In this document: positions 50,113 to 59,021 of the stretch, piece after piece | Position numbering within the stretch: the stretch's first letter is position 1 | How the letters are laid out: every line of letters begins with the position of its first letter | Translations under genes and position numbers: made by a program | Source: Chitinophaga silvisoli | GTDB taxonomy: Bacteria > Bacteroidota > Bacteroidia > Chitinophagales > Chitinophagaceae | Length of the DNA stretch: 64,000 nt | Assembly (NCBI RefSeq): GCF_003412465.1 | Contig: NZ_QTJV01000002.1 | Location: 682,001 to 746,000 of the forward strand | Direction: 5' to 3' | Notes under the pieces: generated by a model | The model's database searches: none | What the model saw: the letters and a program-made list of their open reading frames with translations, nothing else | Told to the model about the DNA's origin: nothing

Positions 50113-51774
50113 TTATTTTTTCTCTCCCATCAGTACCCCCGACACATTCCAGGCACTGAAGGCCGTACCTTCTCTCTTACCTAATGGAATGGCAACTTTA
50201 AATTCATGTACCCCCGGTGCCAGATCTGGCAGTGGGATATATACTGCCGGTGTCAGACTACCTGGACACCAGTTACTTCTGCTAAGGTCGGAAGATGACA
50301 GGCCGTTTGAGAAATTGCCTGATGATGGGTTGAGCAGACGGTAAGTACCGCAATCCGTTCTCCAGGGTACAAAATGATATACACGCTTGCCATCTACAAA
50401 GATCTCATTCAGCTTAGGTACAAATTCATCGCCATTGCCCCAGCCACCATGACCGGTGGTGATATAACGCAGCTGTAAGTGGGTCACGCCTTCCGGAATA
50501 TTCACTTTCACAGTCAAAGAATCATGATCGAACATAGTACCATATTCCTGTCCAGCCATTTCCATCAGGTTCGTGGTATTGAAGATCGGGTGTAAATAAC
50601 CTGGTGCCTGTAAGCCCTCATCTTCATCCCCCTTAAAGTATTTGAGGCGGAGACTTACGATGTGTCCGCCCTTATCATAATTTCCAATGAATACACCAAT
50701 CCATACATCACCTTCCATTCCCGGTTGCAGTTCTGTGATCTCCTGACGGAACACTGCAGAATCTGCCCAGTTGTAACCGGCAATCTGGCTTCTTTCATTA
50801 TAATGATGTATACCGAAAGGCGTGAAGAAGCGCAGGAGCTCCATAGCAGGCAGGTAATCGTCTGTAGCAACTACACCCTGGTATTTCTCTTTATAAACAG
50901 GTAAATCTTTTACACCATTCTGCAAACCATTCAGGAAAGAGCGTTGCTTATCCACAGGAATCATAAATACAGAGCCCGTCCGGTCATAAGCATCTCCGTT
51001 GGAGTACTGGGCCAGTTCTGCAAACAGCTGGCGGCCTGTTTCGTATTTAGGCAATTTTATCTTTTTCAGGATTACGGTTCCACCGGCGTAATGATAGGTC
51101 ACATCGCTCTGGTTGGCAGCGGGATTGGGTTTATCATAACCAAAGGACACCTGCTCCTTGCTGAATACAGGAATAGTGGTATAACGGCTGTCGATCACTT
51201 CGCGCGTATAATTTGCCTGGTCTACCAATTTACCCATAGCAGCCGCATCCGGCCAATTGAGATCTTTAGGATTGATCTTACCTTTTTTCACCTCGGTAGC
51301 AACTGTCTCCAATTCTCCATTCCGCACAGTCTTTAACACAAGACCCAGGTCAGGAGTCGTACCAATAGCAGGTGTACCGTTTACATTCAGTGCATTGGTA
51401 TACCATACTTCCACGGTATTAGACCGGATAATTACTTTCGCTTTTTTACAGAGATACCCTGCAATGGTAGCAGTATCTGGCAGCAGCTCCGGCTTTTCAT
51501 AATCTGTTGTCTTTTTTTTGAAGGTCACATTCCTGTCGCTCAGGTGTAAAACCTGCATGGTTACTCCTTCTGTATAGTCAACGTATTGCTGTTCTTTTGC
51601 TCCCGGATCAGCATTTTTGATCACATGTACTTTTTTGCCATCAACAAATAGCGTGAGGGCACCATCTTTCATTTCTTCTCCATGATAACGGGTTTTGTAA
51701 TGAACCGTCAGGGCATTCTGTGCATGTAGTTCTGTCGCAAACAACATGCTGGCTGCTATAAACAAGTATTTCAT
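50113..51774 (-). CDS. PNGase F-type protein with an N-terminal GLPGLI-like domain
   Basis: 553 residues with a signal peptide (cleavage near residue 19). Residues ~20-170 resemble the GLPGLI core: IAGYLCKKAKVII (104-116) and VEVWYTNAL (121-129) match KIAGYNCKKATV and TVWYTTEL of the protein at 24546. Residues ~230-385 correspond to the N-terminal and ~395-553 to the C-terminal PNGase F domain (TTGHGGWGNGDEFVPK, HFVPWRTDCGTYRL, GLSSSDLSRSNWCPG, SAWNVSG). By eye the Asp60 and Glu206 equivalents of PNGase F are kept as Asp264 (DAYDRTG) and Glu450 (GDEFVP); the Glu118 equivalent was not found. PNGase F releases N-glycans from asparagine. Secreted or surface-located; activity is uncertain. Confidence 0.83.
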   Translation of the reverse strand: MKYLFIAASMLFATELHAQNALTVHYKTRYHGEEMKDGALTLFVDGKKVHVIKNADPGAKEQQYVDYTEGVTMQVLHLSDRNVTFKKKTTDYEKPELLPDTATIAGYLCKKAKVIIRSNTVEVWYTNALNVNGTPAIGTTPDLGLVLKTVRNGELETVATEVKKGKINPKDLNWPDAAAMGKLVDQANYTREVIDSRYTTIPVFSKEQVSFGYDKPNPAANQSDVTYHYAGGTVILKKIKLPKYETGRQLFAELAQYSNGDAYDRTGSVFMIPVDKQRSFLNGLQNGVKDLPVYKEKYQGVVATDDYLPAMELLRFFTPFGIHHYNERSQIAGYNWADSAVFRQEITELQPGMEGDVWIGVFIGNYDKGGHIVSLRLKYFKGDEDEGLQAPGYLHPIFNTTNLMEMAGQEYGTMFDHDSLTVKVNIPEGVTHLQLRYITTGHGGWGNGDEFVPKLNEIFVDGKRVYHFVPWRTDCGTYRLLNPSSGNFSNGLSSSDLSRSNWCPGSLTPAVYIPLPDLAPGVHEFKVAIPLGKREGTAFSAWNVSGVLMGEKK

Positions 51775-51898
51775 AAGTATGAGGCCTGATTTTGTAACGC
51801 TTGCAAGATAGCTGCAAAAAATAGAATTCGGGGCAGTATATTATTTTCATTTTCTCATTAAAAAATCACCCGAATCTCCAGAGCATACCTATAAAAAA

Positions 51899-51927
51899 CA
51901 AAAAAGCACAGTCAAAAAGACTGTGCT
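51899..51927 (-). terminator. Intrinsic terminator of the Nfu gene
   Basis: AGCACAGTC (51905-51913) and GACTGTGCT (51919-51927) form a 9-bp stem with an A5 loop; on the minus strand a T-run follows. Confidence 0.85.
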
Positions 51928-51960
51928 CATTTTTAACACTATCATTCTCTCAACTATGGC

Positions 51961-52554
51961 TTATTCCGCTTCGGCTACCACTTCCTTCACTTCCGGGATC
52001 ATACGCTTCATCATGCCTTCGATACCGGCTTTCAGTGTGATCATGGAAGATGGGCAACCTGAACATGAGCCTTGCAGCATCAGTTTCACAGTACCGTCTT
52101 CGTAGTCTTTGAACTGAATGGCACCGCCATCCATTTCAACTGCAGGCTTTACGTAGTTTTCAAGCAATTCTTTAATACGCTTTACCACATCAGTATCATC
52201 TGCACTTACTTCGTTTCCGGCAACCGGTTTGTCAACGATTTCATCTTCGTTCACCACCGGGCGGTTATCTTCCAGATACTCCTTCAGAAAAGCTTTTATA
52301 GTAGGGATAATATCATTCCAGTCAGTTTCAACAGTTTTTGTCAGCGTGATAAAGTTCGCCATAATAAACACACCTCTGATGAACGGGAAACTGAACAGTT
52401 CGGCCGCCAGGGGAGATGGTTTTGCACTTGCCTCATCCGGAAAGTCAATATGCTTACCTGGGTACAGGAGCTTGTTAGCAACAAACTTCATGGTTTCCGG
52501 ATTCGGTGTCATTTCCGTATATATGCTGATGATGGGATTTCCTGTTTTAATCAT
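51961..52554 (-). CDS. Nfu-type iron-sulfur cluster scaffold
   Basis: 197 residues. The N-terminal Nfu_N domain (about 10-95, ISIYTEMTPNPETMKFV, FSFPFIRGVFIMANFITLTK) is followed by an acidic linker and a C-terminal NifU-like domain with the cluster-binding CSGC in LMLQGSCSGCPSS. Nfu proteins pass [4Fe-4S] clusters to target enzymes. A -7 element lies 23 bases before the ATG. Confidence 0.94.
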   Translation of the reverse strand: MIKTGNPIISIYTEMTPNPETMKFVANKLLYPGKHIDFPDEASAKPSPLAAELFSFPFIRGVFIMANFITLTKTVETDWNDIIPTIKAFLKEYLEDNRPVVNEDEIVDKPVAGNEVSADDTDVVKRIKELLENYVKPAVEMDGGAIQFKDYEDGTVKLMLQGSCSGCPSSMITLKAGIEGMMKRMIPEVKEVVAEAE

Positions 52555-52577
52555 AGTATTCTAAACTTTTGATGGGA

Positions 52578-52585
52578 CAAAGGTA
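52578..52585 (-). promoter_or_regulatory. Promoter -7 element of the Nfu gene
   Basis: TACCTTTG on the minus strand, 23 bases before the ATG at 52554. Confidence 0.55.
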
Positions 52586-52767
52586 ACTACTTTCGGTTAG
52601 AATCTGAGGGAATTCAGCCCTTTTAACTATTACATTTTTCAATAGGGATATAGACGAAACTATATTGATAAATGTCGAAGTCTCAATGGTCCAGAAATCT
52701 TTTTAAAAATATACATGACACATTATTCTATATATTAACTTTATGGGAAATAACGCCATCACTGAGT

Positions 52768-53220
52768 ATGCCCACTGTCAAAACCTTGCATGCACGCAAA
52801 AGAATAGCACTGATCGCCCATGATCACAAGAAAGCTGAGCTCATAGAATGGGCCCTCTACAACAAAACCGTACTCTGCCGGCATGAATTATATGCTACCG
52901 GTACCACAGGCAAACTTATTGAAGAAAATCTCGATGTTCCTGTCAGAAAATTATTATCCGGCCCGCTCGGTGGCGACCAGCAAATAGGTTCTATGATCGC
53001 CGAAGGCAAAATTGATGTCGTGATTTTCTTCTGGGATCCAATGGAAGCTCTTCCACATGACCCCGATATCAAAGCCCTGCTCCGTCTTGGTGTAGTATGG
53101 AATATCCCTATGGCCAGCAATCGTACCTCTGCCGATTTCCTGCTTACATCTCCTCTCATGCACCAGGAATATGAAGTACGCTTACCTGACTATTCACAGT
53201 ATCTCGGTAGAAAAGTTTAG
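52768..53220 (+). CDS. mgsA: Methylglyoxal synthase
   Basis: 150 residues from the ATG at 52768, the typical MgsA length; an ATG at 52672 would add 32 non-conserved residues. Motifs: IALIAHDHKKAELIEWA, YATGTTGKLIEE, SGPLGGDQQIGSMIAEG, DVVIFFWDPMEALPHDPD and PMASNRTSADFL. It converts dihydroxyacetone phosphate to methylglyoxal, a bypass of lower glycolysis when phosphate is short. Confidence 0.94.
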   Translation: MPTVKTLHARKRIALIAHDHKKAELIEWALYNKTVLCRHELYATGTTGKLIEENLDVPVRKLLSGPLGGDQQIGSMIAEGKIDVVIFFWDPMEALPHDPDIKALLRLGVVWNIPMASNRTSADFLLTSPLMHQEYEVRLPDYSQYLGRKV

Positions 53221-53398
53221 CAAACATTTAGTCCTCTTCAGACCTTTTCTTTCAATTATCTGTCTTTCTTAGAAAGATCGGCACCGTTTGTGCTGCAAAG
53301 TACTCCTTACTAATCAGTTAGGTGTTTTCACACACCTCGCTGGCAAGTAACCGGGTTTCCTTATTTTCGCAATTTTTCAGGTCTTAACGTATTGTAGA

Positions 53399-54952
53399 AT
53401 GGTGAAACACTTATTAGTGGCCGCTTTCCTCCTGGCAGGCTTTTTCAAACAGGTCCAGGCACAGCTGCCACCCAAACGGGAATTCAGAGCCGTATGGATA
53501 GCAACAGTTGAGAATATCGATTGGCCTTCCCGTAGAGGGTTACCTGTTGAACAACAGAAACAGGAATTTATCAACCTTCTCAATACACATCAGCGTAATG
53601 GCATGAATGCCGTGGTGGTACAAATCCGTCCGGTAGCGGATGCTTTTTATGCTTCGCCCTTTGAGCCCTGGTCCGAATACCTGACTGGTACACAGGGACA
53701 GGCTCCCAATCCATATTATGATCCTCTCCAGTTTATGATCGAAGAGACACATAAACGGGGAATGGAATTTCATGCCTGGTTCAATCCTTATCGTGCAGTA
53801 TTCAATGCCAGCCGCAACAATGTCACGCCTAACCATATTTCCAGGATGCGCCCGCAGTGGTTCCTGAATTATGATAACAAGAAATACTTTGACCCTGGAA
53901 TTCCAGAGGTCCGCGAGTATGTTACACAGATTATCCGCGACGTAGTACGTCGTTATGATATAGATGCCGTTCACTTTGATGATTATTTTTATCCCTACCG
54001 TGTTCCGGGTAAGGAATTTCCTGACTATGCCTCTTATCGCCAGTATGGACATGGAATGGAAAAAGATGACTGGCGCAGGTACAATGTAGATACCATCATC
54101 CACATGGTTAGCATTGCCATCAAGCAGGAGAAAGCATGGGTGAAATTTGGGATCAGCCCCTTCGGCATCTGGAGAAATAAGAACAAGGATCCGGAAGGAT
54201 CTTATACCAATGGAGGCAATACCAATTATGATGACCTGTATGCTGATGTGCTAAAATGGCTGAAGAATGGCTGGATTGACTATGTAGCACCACAACTATA
54301 TTGGGAAAGAGGTCACCGCATTGCAGACTATGAACTCCTGCTAAACTGGTGGGCACAGCATGCTTATGGCCGCCATTTGTACATTGGGCATGGGGTTTAC
54401 CGCATCAATAGCAATGCCGCCTGGAATAATCCGAATGAATTGCCTGTACAGATTACCGAAGCCCGTACGCTTAATACAGTGCAGGGAAGTATCTTCTACA
54501 GCGCTAAATCTTTCAACGGAAACCCCAGGGGTATTGAGGATAGTCTGCGAAATCACTTCTATCATTATCCTGCTCTGCGTCCTATTATGCCATGGCTGAA
54601 CTTTAAAGCCCCCGCATCCCCATATTTTGCTGATGCTTTTGAAAGGGCTAATGGATTACATATACATTGGGTAGATGGAGAAGAAGATAGTACCAGCCGT
54701 ACGAAACAATATGTGTTATACCGCTTCGAGGGAAATGAGGTGATCAACCTGAATAATCCCGAAAAGATCCTGACCATCCTGCCACAGTCCTCAGATCCGC
54801 AGTATGTAGATGCTACTTATCAGAAAGGGAAAGGCTATACATATGTGCTGACATCTCTCGACAGGTTGCAGAATGAGAGTCTGGCCAGCGATCCGCTTTA
54901 CATCAGAATAGTAGGAGGGAAAACGAAATTTTATTTCGATCCTGAACCATAA
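53399..54952 (+). CDS. Secreted GHL10-family glycoside hydrolase (DUF187)
   Basis: 517 residues. Signal peptide to about residue 21 (FFKQVQAQ). The GHL10 TIM-barrel region spans ~27-370: REFRAVWIATVENIDWPS, MNAVVVQIRPVADAFY, MEFHAWFNPYR, DIDAVHFDDYFYPYR and FGISPFGIWRNKN. The last ~130 residues form a fibronectin-like C-terminal region. E. coli DigH, of the same family, cleaves stem-peptide-free glycan of peptidoglycan, so a cell-wall role at division is likely. Transcribed alone with a terminator after it. Confidence 0.9.
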   Translation: MVKHLLVAAFLLAGFFKQVQAQLPPKREFRAVWIATVENIDWPSRRGLPVEQQKQEFINLLNTHQRNGMNAVVVQIRPVADAFYASPFEPWSEYLTGTQGQAPNPYYDPLQFMIEETHKRGMEFHAWFNPYRAVFNASRNNVTPNHISRMRPQWFLNYDNKKYFDPGIPEVREYVTQIIRDVVRRYDIDAVHFDDYFYPYRVPGKEFPDYASYRQYGHGMEKDDWRRYNVDTIIHMVSIAIKQEKAWVKFGISPFGIWRNKNKDPEGSYTNGGNTNYDDLYADVLKWLKNGWIDYVAPQLYWERGHRIADYELLLNWWAQHAYGRHLYIGHGVYRINSNAAWNNPNELPVQITEARTLNTVQGSIFYSAKSFNGNPRGIEDSLRNHFYHYPALRPIMPWLNFKAPASPYFADAFERANGLHIHWVDGEEDSTSRTKQYVLYRFEGNEVINLNNPEKILTILPQSSDPQYVDATYQKGKGYTYVLTSLDRLQNESLASDPLYIRIVGGKTKFYFDPEP

Positions 54953-54956
54953 AAAC

Positions 54957-54991
54957 AAAAGAGGCGCGGCTAATAGCCGCGCCTCTTTTTT
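54957..54991. terminator. Bidirectional terminator between convergent genes
   Basis: GAGGCGCGGCTA (54961-54972) and TAGCCGCGCCTC (54974-54985), with A-run before and T-run after. It serves the GHL10 gene and the phosphatase gene. Confidence 0.92.
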
Positions 54992-54996
54992 ATAAT

Positions 54997-56655
54997 TTAC
55001 TTATACACTTCCATCACTGCCCTGCCCACACAACCACTCGGCATCTGTATCTTCAGCATCGCTGCTACCGTAGCTGCTATATCCGTCATACCCGTCTTCT
55101 CATTAGTATACCCATGCTTCACATGCCAGCCCATGAACACCATTGGAATATGCGTATCATAAGGAGCCCATGTACCATGCGTCGTACCTTTCAGACTACC
55201 TTCATACCATCCCGGATCAGGAATCATAATTACCGCACCATCGCGCTTGGGATAATATCCATTGATTGCCATCTGCCTGATCGGCTCTGGCAATGCACTG
55301 TTCCCGATATTGTCCAGATCCGCAGCAAACTGGATACCCGGCACTGTCTGCAGGTAGTACACAGCTTCCTTTTTCACCGCATCGTAATCCAGCTTCGCAG
55401 CTTTAATTCTCTTCACGTCAAAATCCACATGGTAGTTGTTAGTACCCATAATCAGGCTATCCACACCAAATGCATTTTTCAGATCCGCTGTCAGACCGGT
55501 GATAATCGCCTTGTCATTTACCAGGCCTGAAGGAATATCATGCTCTTTCAGGAACCCTACAGAATGGGAAGCACCATGATCTGCTGTCAGGAATACCAGG
55601 TAATTTCCCTTACCCACCTTTTGATCGAGGAAGGTAAAGAACGTTGCCAGATCCTTGTCCAGGCGCAGGTAAGTATCTTCTACTTCGATAGAGTTAGGTC
55701 CAAACTGGTGGCCTACGTAGTCAGTAGAAGCACAATTGATCGTCAGGAAGTCGGTCACCGGACCGCTACCCATATTATACCCGTTCACGGCAGCTTTCGC
55801 AAAATCCAGTGTAAGGGTATTACCATTTGGTGTTGCACGCAGGCTTCCTTTGCTTACTTTATAGATAGAAGGCAGATCGTGGGGGAACTTAGGACTGGTT
55901 TCGCCTTTATAAGTATTTTCCCAGGTCACGTCATCTTCAGAACTCTGTACATAAGTATTGATAGGGTAGAGGGTTTCCCATGGTTTAGACATCAGCTCAG
56001 CAGGTTCATTCTTAGCATTGAACTGTTTTACCCATTCAGGAAGTTCCTTCATGTAGTAGCTGCTTGTCACGAAAGATGCATTGCTGTCATCCAGCCAGAA
56101 GGCACCATTTGCGATGTGGCCTGCAGGAAGGATAGAAGCCCGGTCTTTCAGGGATACACCCACTACCTTAGAGCGGAAATTAGTGGCCAGTCGCAGTTCA
56201 TCAGTGATGGTAGATGCCAGCAGATTGCGTGGAGACATTTTACCCGCATCAGAGGTAGTACCTACAGGAGTAACGGTAGAATCTTCTGTACAATAGAATT
56301 CTCTGCCCAGCGCCTGGTCAGTCCAGCCATTACCTGTGATTCCATGAATGGCAGGAACAGATCCGGTAAAAATTGTGCTGTGACCTACCGCAGTGTAGGA
56401 GGGAAGATGGGTAATGAATGCATTTTCACATGTAAACCCTTCGCCCAGCAATCTTTTGAAACCACCTGTGCCATAGCGGTCAGCGTAACGGTATAGGTAG
56501 TCCCAGCGCATCTGGTCTACGACGATACCAACTACCAACTTAGGGCGGGCGACTGCTGCCTGTGTCTGCGCCTGTGCCATTACAGTATCGTTCTGGCCGA
56601 AGGTACAGGCTAGTACCAGCGCCAGGGCAGATAATGTTTTGTTCATATTGCTCAT
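54997..56655 (-). CDS. PafA-type alkaline phosphatase
   Basis: 552 residues if the ATG at 56655 is used (the ATG at 56646 is equally possible). A signal peptide ends around residue 28-36. The alkaline phosphatase superfamily core begins KLVVGIVVDQMRWDYLYRY. The nucleophile is Thr88 in LPSYTAVGHST, with Asn109 in GITGNGW and the Lys/Arg pair in SLKDRAS, the set described for PafA monoesterases. Metal ligands appear in STDYVGHQFGP, TADHGASH and KGTTHGTW. It releases phosphate from monoesters in the periplasm. A near-match -7 element (CATCTTTG) lies at 56685-56692. Confidence 0.93.
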   Translation of the reverse strand: MSNMNKTLSALALVLACTFGQNDTVMAQAQTQAAVARPKLVVGIVVDQMRWDYLYRYADRYGTGGFKRLLGEGFTCENAFITHLPSYTAVGHSTIFTGSVPAIHGITGNGWTDQALGREFYCTEDSTVTPVGTTSDAGKMSPRNLLASTITDELRLATNFRSKVVGVSLKDRASILPAGHIANGAFWLDDSNASFVTSSYYMKELPEWVKQFNAKNEPAELMSKPWETLYPINTYVQSSEDDVTWENTYKGETSPKFPHDLPSIYKVSKGSLRATPNGNTLTLDFAKAAVNGYNMGSGPVTDFLTINCASTDYVGHQFGPNSIEVEDTYLRLDKDLATFFTFLDQKVGKGNYLVFLTADHGASHSVGFLKEHDIPSGLVNDKAIITGLTADLKNAFGVDSLIMGTNNYHVDFDVKRIKAAKLDYDAVKKEAVYYLQTVPGIQFAADLDNIGNSALPEPIRQMAINGYYPKRDGAVIMIPDPGWYEGSLKGTTHGTWAPYDTHIPMVFMGWHVKHGYTNEKTGMTDIAATVAAMLKIQMPSGCVGRAVMEVYK

Positions 56656-56728
56656 AATATTGATAATTTCCTGATTGTCATCCGCAAAGATGTATAATAA
56701 TTGGGATAAACGATTTCCGCTCATCAAA

Positions 56729-56758
56729 CGAAAAGGGGCGGCCAGGTGGTCGCCCCTT
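56729..56758 (-). terminator. Intrinsic terminator of the GDPD gene
   Basis: AAGGGGCGGCCA and TGGTCGCCCCTT (56733-56758) form a 12-bp stem with one G-U, and a T-rich tail follows on the minus strand. Confidence 0.75.
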
Positions 56759-56763
56759 ATTCT

Positions 56764-57660
56764 TTATAACTTATTAATCCGATCCGGATAATCCGTAATA
56801 ATCCCATCTACCCCCATTCCCTTCAATCTTTTCATATCTTCTAAATCCTCCACTGTCCATGGTATCACCTTTATTTTTTTTCCATGACAATAGTCCAGCA
56901 GCTCCTTCGTCACCAAAGAAAAATGTGGATTATAAAATGCAGGCAGGAATCCCAGGCTTTCCAGCTGCTGGTAAAAGGATACATTCTTATCTCCGGTCAG
57001 AAATCCTAAAGCCACTTTTGGATGTGTTTTGTGCAGTACCTGCAAAGGCCTGATATCAAAAGACTGGATCAGCAGGCGTTCCTTTAGTTTTTTCAGCTGC
57101 TTAACGGCCATTAGTTTTTCCACATATTCTTCCGGAGCCGGCTGTTCCTTTCCATCTGTCTTTTCAGAAGATTTGATTTCCAGTAAATAATAAACAGGAG
57201 GCTTATTGTGTTTCTTATTATACGCTTCAACAGAATCAATCATTTCTGACAGCAGTGGGGCATAAGTCCTCATACGTTGCTGCTGGGGAAATTTAGGATA
57301 CGCCTTTTCACCAATTCTAAAAGGCCTGATCTCGCTATAATTCATCTGGTAGAAAACATATTTTCCTCTTTCCGCAGGCAGAATTTCACTGCCATCGGGT
57401 TTGGTTGTATACGCAGGGTCGAATGATGCATCGTGGTAAACCACCACTAGTCCGTCTTTGGTAATGTGTACATCAAACTCCAGGGTATTGGCACCATCTT
57501 CAATTGCCCGGATCATAGCTGGAATTGTATTCTCCGGCATCATTCCCCTTGTACCTCTGTGTCCTACTTTAAAAAATGTCGGTAGAGGTGCAGTAGCCAT
57601 CACAGCGGGCAACAAGGCTACTATCAGCATCAAAGTCAATAGAGATTTCATCTTATTCAT
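56764..57660 (-). CDS. Glycerophosphodiester phosphodiesterase
   Basis: 298 residues from the ATG at 57660; the ATG at 57651 is an alternative. Signal peptide to about residue 22. GDPD motifs: KVGHRGTRGMMPENTIPA (catalytic His, Arg, Glu), LEFDVHITKDGLVVVYHD (metal Glu/Asp and catalytic His) and a C-terminal VDGIITDYPDR. It hydrolyses glycerophosphodiesters to glycerol-3-phosphate and an alcohol. The DeoR regulator starts 258 bases away in the opposite direction. Confidence 0.93.
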   Translation of the reverse strand: MNKMKSLLTLMLIVALLPAVMATAPLPTFFKVGHRGTRGMMPENTIPAMIRAIEDGANTLEFDVHITKDGLVVVYHDASFDPAYTTKPDGSEILPAERGKYVFYQMNYSEIRPFRIGEKAYPKFPQQQRMRTYAPLLSEMIDSVEAYNKKHNKPPVYYLLEIKSSEKTDGKEQPAPEEYVEKLMAVKQLKKLKERLLIQSFDIRPLQVLHKTHPKVALGFLTGDKNVSFYQQLESLGFLPAFYNPHFSLVTKELLDYCHGKKIKVIPWTVEDLEDMKRLKGMGVDGIITDYPDRINKL

Positions 57661-57876
57661 TGGATTTAATAACATTCTCTTTTCAAAACTTTCTTTTTAT
57701 TTCGCCCCTTTCGCTAGTCCACTTTCGTTTCGACTTTCTATTCAGTGGCTGAAAATAATATTTTGTTAACTAGTTTTCAACAGGATAGCCCTAAAAAATG
57801 CCTTTATACATCAAAAAGCGCACTTTTCCCTAATATTTTTTTCCATTTACATGTGTAAAATTCAACAACATGAAAG

Positions 57877-57884
57877 TACTTTTG
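57877..57884 (+). promoter_or_regulatory. Promoter -7 element of the DeoR-type gene
   Basis: TACTTTTG, 33 bases before the ATG at 57918. Confidence 0.55.
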
Positions 57885-57917
57885 TAACCAATTGAAGCAA
57901 TAAAATCTTTTGCGCAT

Positions 57918-58688
57918 ATGTCAATGATAAATATCGCTGAGCGACATAAATATATATTAGACCGCTTAGCGGAAAAAGGATATGTAAACGTAATAGACCT
58001 GTGCAAAGAACTTGATGTATCTGGTGTAACGATCAGAAAGGACCTCAAGTTACTTGAAGACAAAGCCTTACTGTTCCGTTCACACGGTGGTGCTACGGTA
58101 AATAATCCTTATATCAATGACAAGCCTGTAAATGAGAAAGAGAAACTGCGCCGTGACGAAAAGAATCTCATCGGTGCAGCTGCCGCTACTCTCATTGCCC
58201 ATAATGACGCTATAATTATATCTTCCGGTACAACCGCACTGGCCCTTGCCAGGAATATTCATCCCAAAGGACATCTCACCGTCATCACCCCTGCACTCAA
58301 CGTAGCACAGGAACTGCTACGATATCCGGAAATAGAAGTATTGCAACTGGGAGGCATTGTCCGCAATAGTTCTTCTTCCGTCACCGGTAACTATGCCGAA
58401 CGCATCCTCGCCGATTTCTCCTGCAGTAAACTGTTCCTCGGCCTTGAAGGTATAGATATTGAATTCGGGCTTACAACTACAAATCTGATGGAAGCACAGC
58501 TTAATCAGCGCATGGTGGCTGCCGCACAAAAAACAATCGTCATTGCCGATTCTTCAAAGTTCGGCAGAAGAGGGTTCGGCAAAATATGTGGACTCGAAGA
58601 TATTGATGAAATCATTACCGATAGCGGTATCTCTGCCCACATCGTAAAAGCCGTAGAAGAGATGGGGATCAACGTGACAATCGTATAG
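57918..58688 (+). CDS. DeoR/GlpR-family transcription regulator
   Basis: 256 residues. The HTH_DeoR domain (1-60) reads ERHKYILDRLAEKGYVNV and VSGVTIRKDLKLLED, then SHGGA. The sensor domain (~75-235) has the DeoRC pattern: IISSGTTALALARNI, VITPALNVAQEL, LQLGGIVRNSSSSVTG and the IVIADSSKFGRRGF segment. Such regulators respond to sugar phosphates; GlpR responds to glycerol-3-phosphate. The neighbouring GDPD produces that compound, so GlpR-like control is a reasonable but untested inference. Confidence 0.9.
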   Translation: MSMINIAERHKYILDRLAEKGYVNVIDLCKELDVSGVTIRKDLKLLEDKALLFRSHGGATVNNPYINDKPVNEKEKLRRDEKNLIGAAAATLIAHNDAIIISSGTTALALARNIHPKGHLTVITPALNVAQELLRYPEIEVLQLGGIVRNSSSSVTGNYAERILADFSCSKLFLGLEGIDIEFGLTTTNLMEAQLNQRMVAAAQKTIVIADSSKFGRRGFGKICGLEDIDEIITDSGISAHIVKAVEEMGINVTIV

Positions 58689-59021
58689 TCCCGATTACCC
58701 ACTTAATATATTATATAACCCCATTTTATTGGTTGCTATAGCAACCAGTGCGGATTTCCCATGCATATATTAAACTAATTCTCAACACGATTTACTACTC
58801 ACAGGGTAAAATACGTTCACTTTCACCGCCCACTCTTATTATATTCTAACAATAGCCTATACTTTTTTAATCTTTTCTAAATTTTTAGTGTTATACGCAT
58901 GTTTTACTAAAAAATACCGGCTTCCTTTAGTATCTTTATACCGTTCCCGAAACAATTACGGTACCTCCACCGCACCTTTAGAAGGGGTGAAGTGTGTGCC
59001 AAGGTCAAAAAATCTAAACGA
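58689..59021. other. Intergenic region before gltB
   Basis: 333 A/T-rich bases. It contains an 18-bp perfect palindrome (58730-58747) and a weak -7-like TATCTTTA (58935-58942). No gene is visible. Confidence 0.6.
58730..58747. promoter_or_regulatory. 18-bp perfect palindrome, candidate operator
   Basis: TGGTTGCTATAGCAACCA is self-complementary over all 18 bases. No T-run follows on either strand, so a protein-binding site is more likely than a terminator. Confidence 0.45.

Noticed and set aside
55540..56496. 318-codon open frame antisense to the PafA-type phosphatase gene
   Set aside because: The minus-strand frame contains the complete catalytic set; the opposite frame has no recognisable domain or upstream signal.
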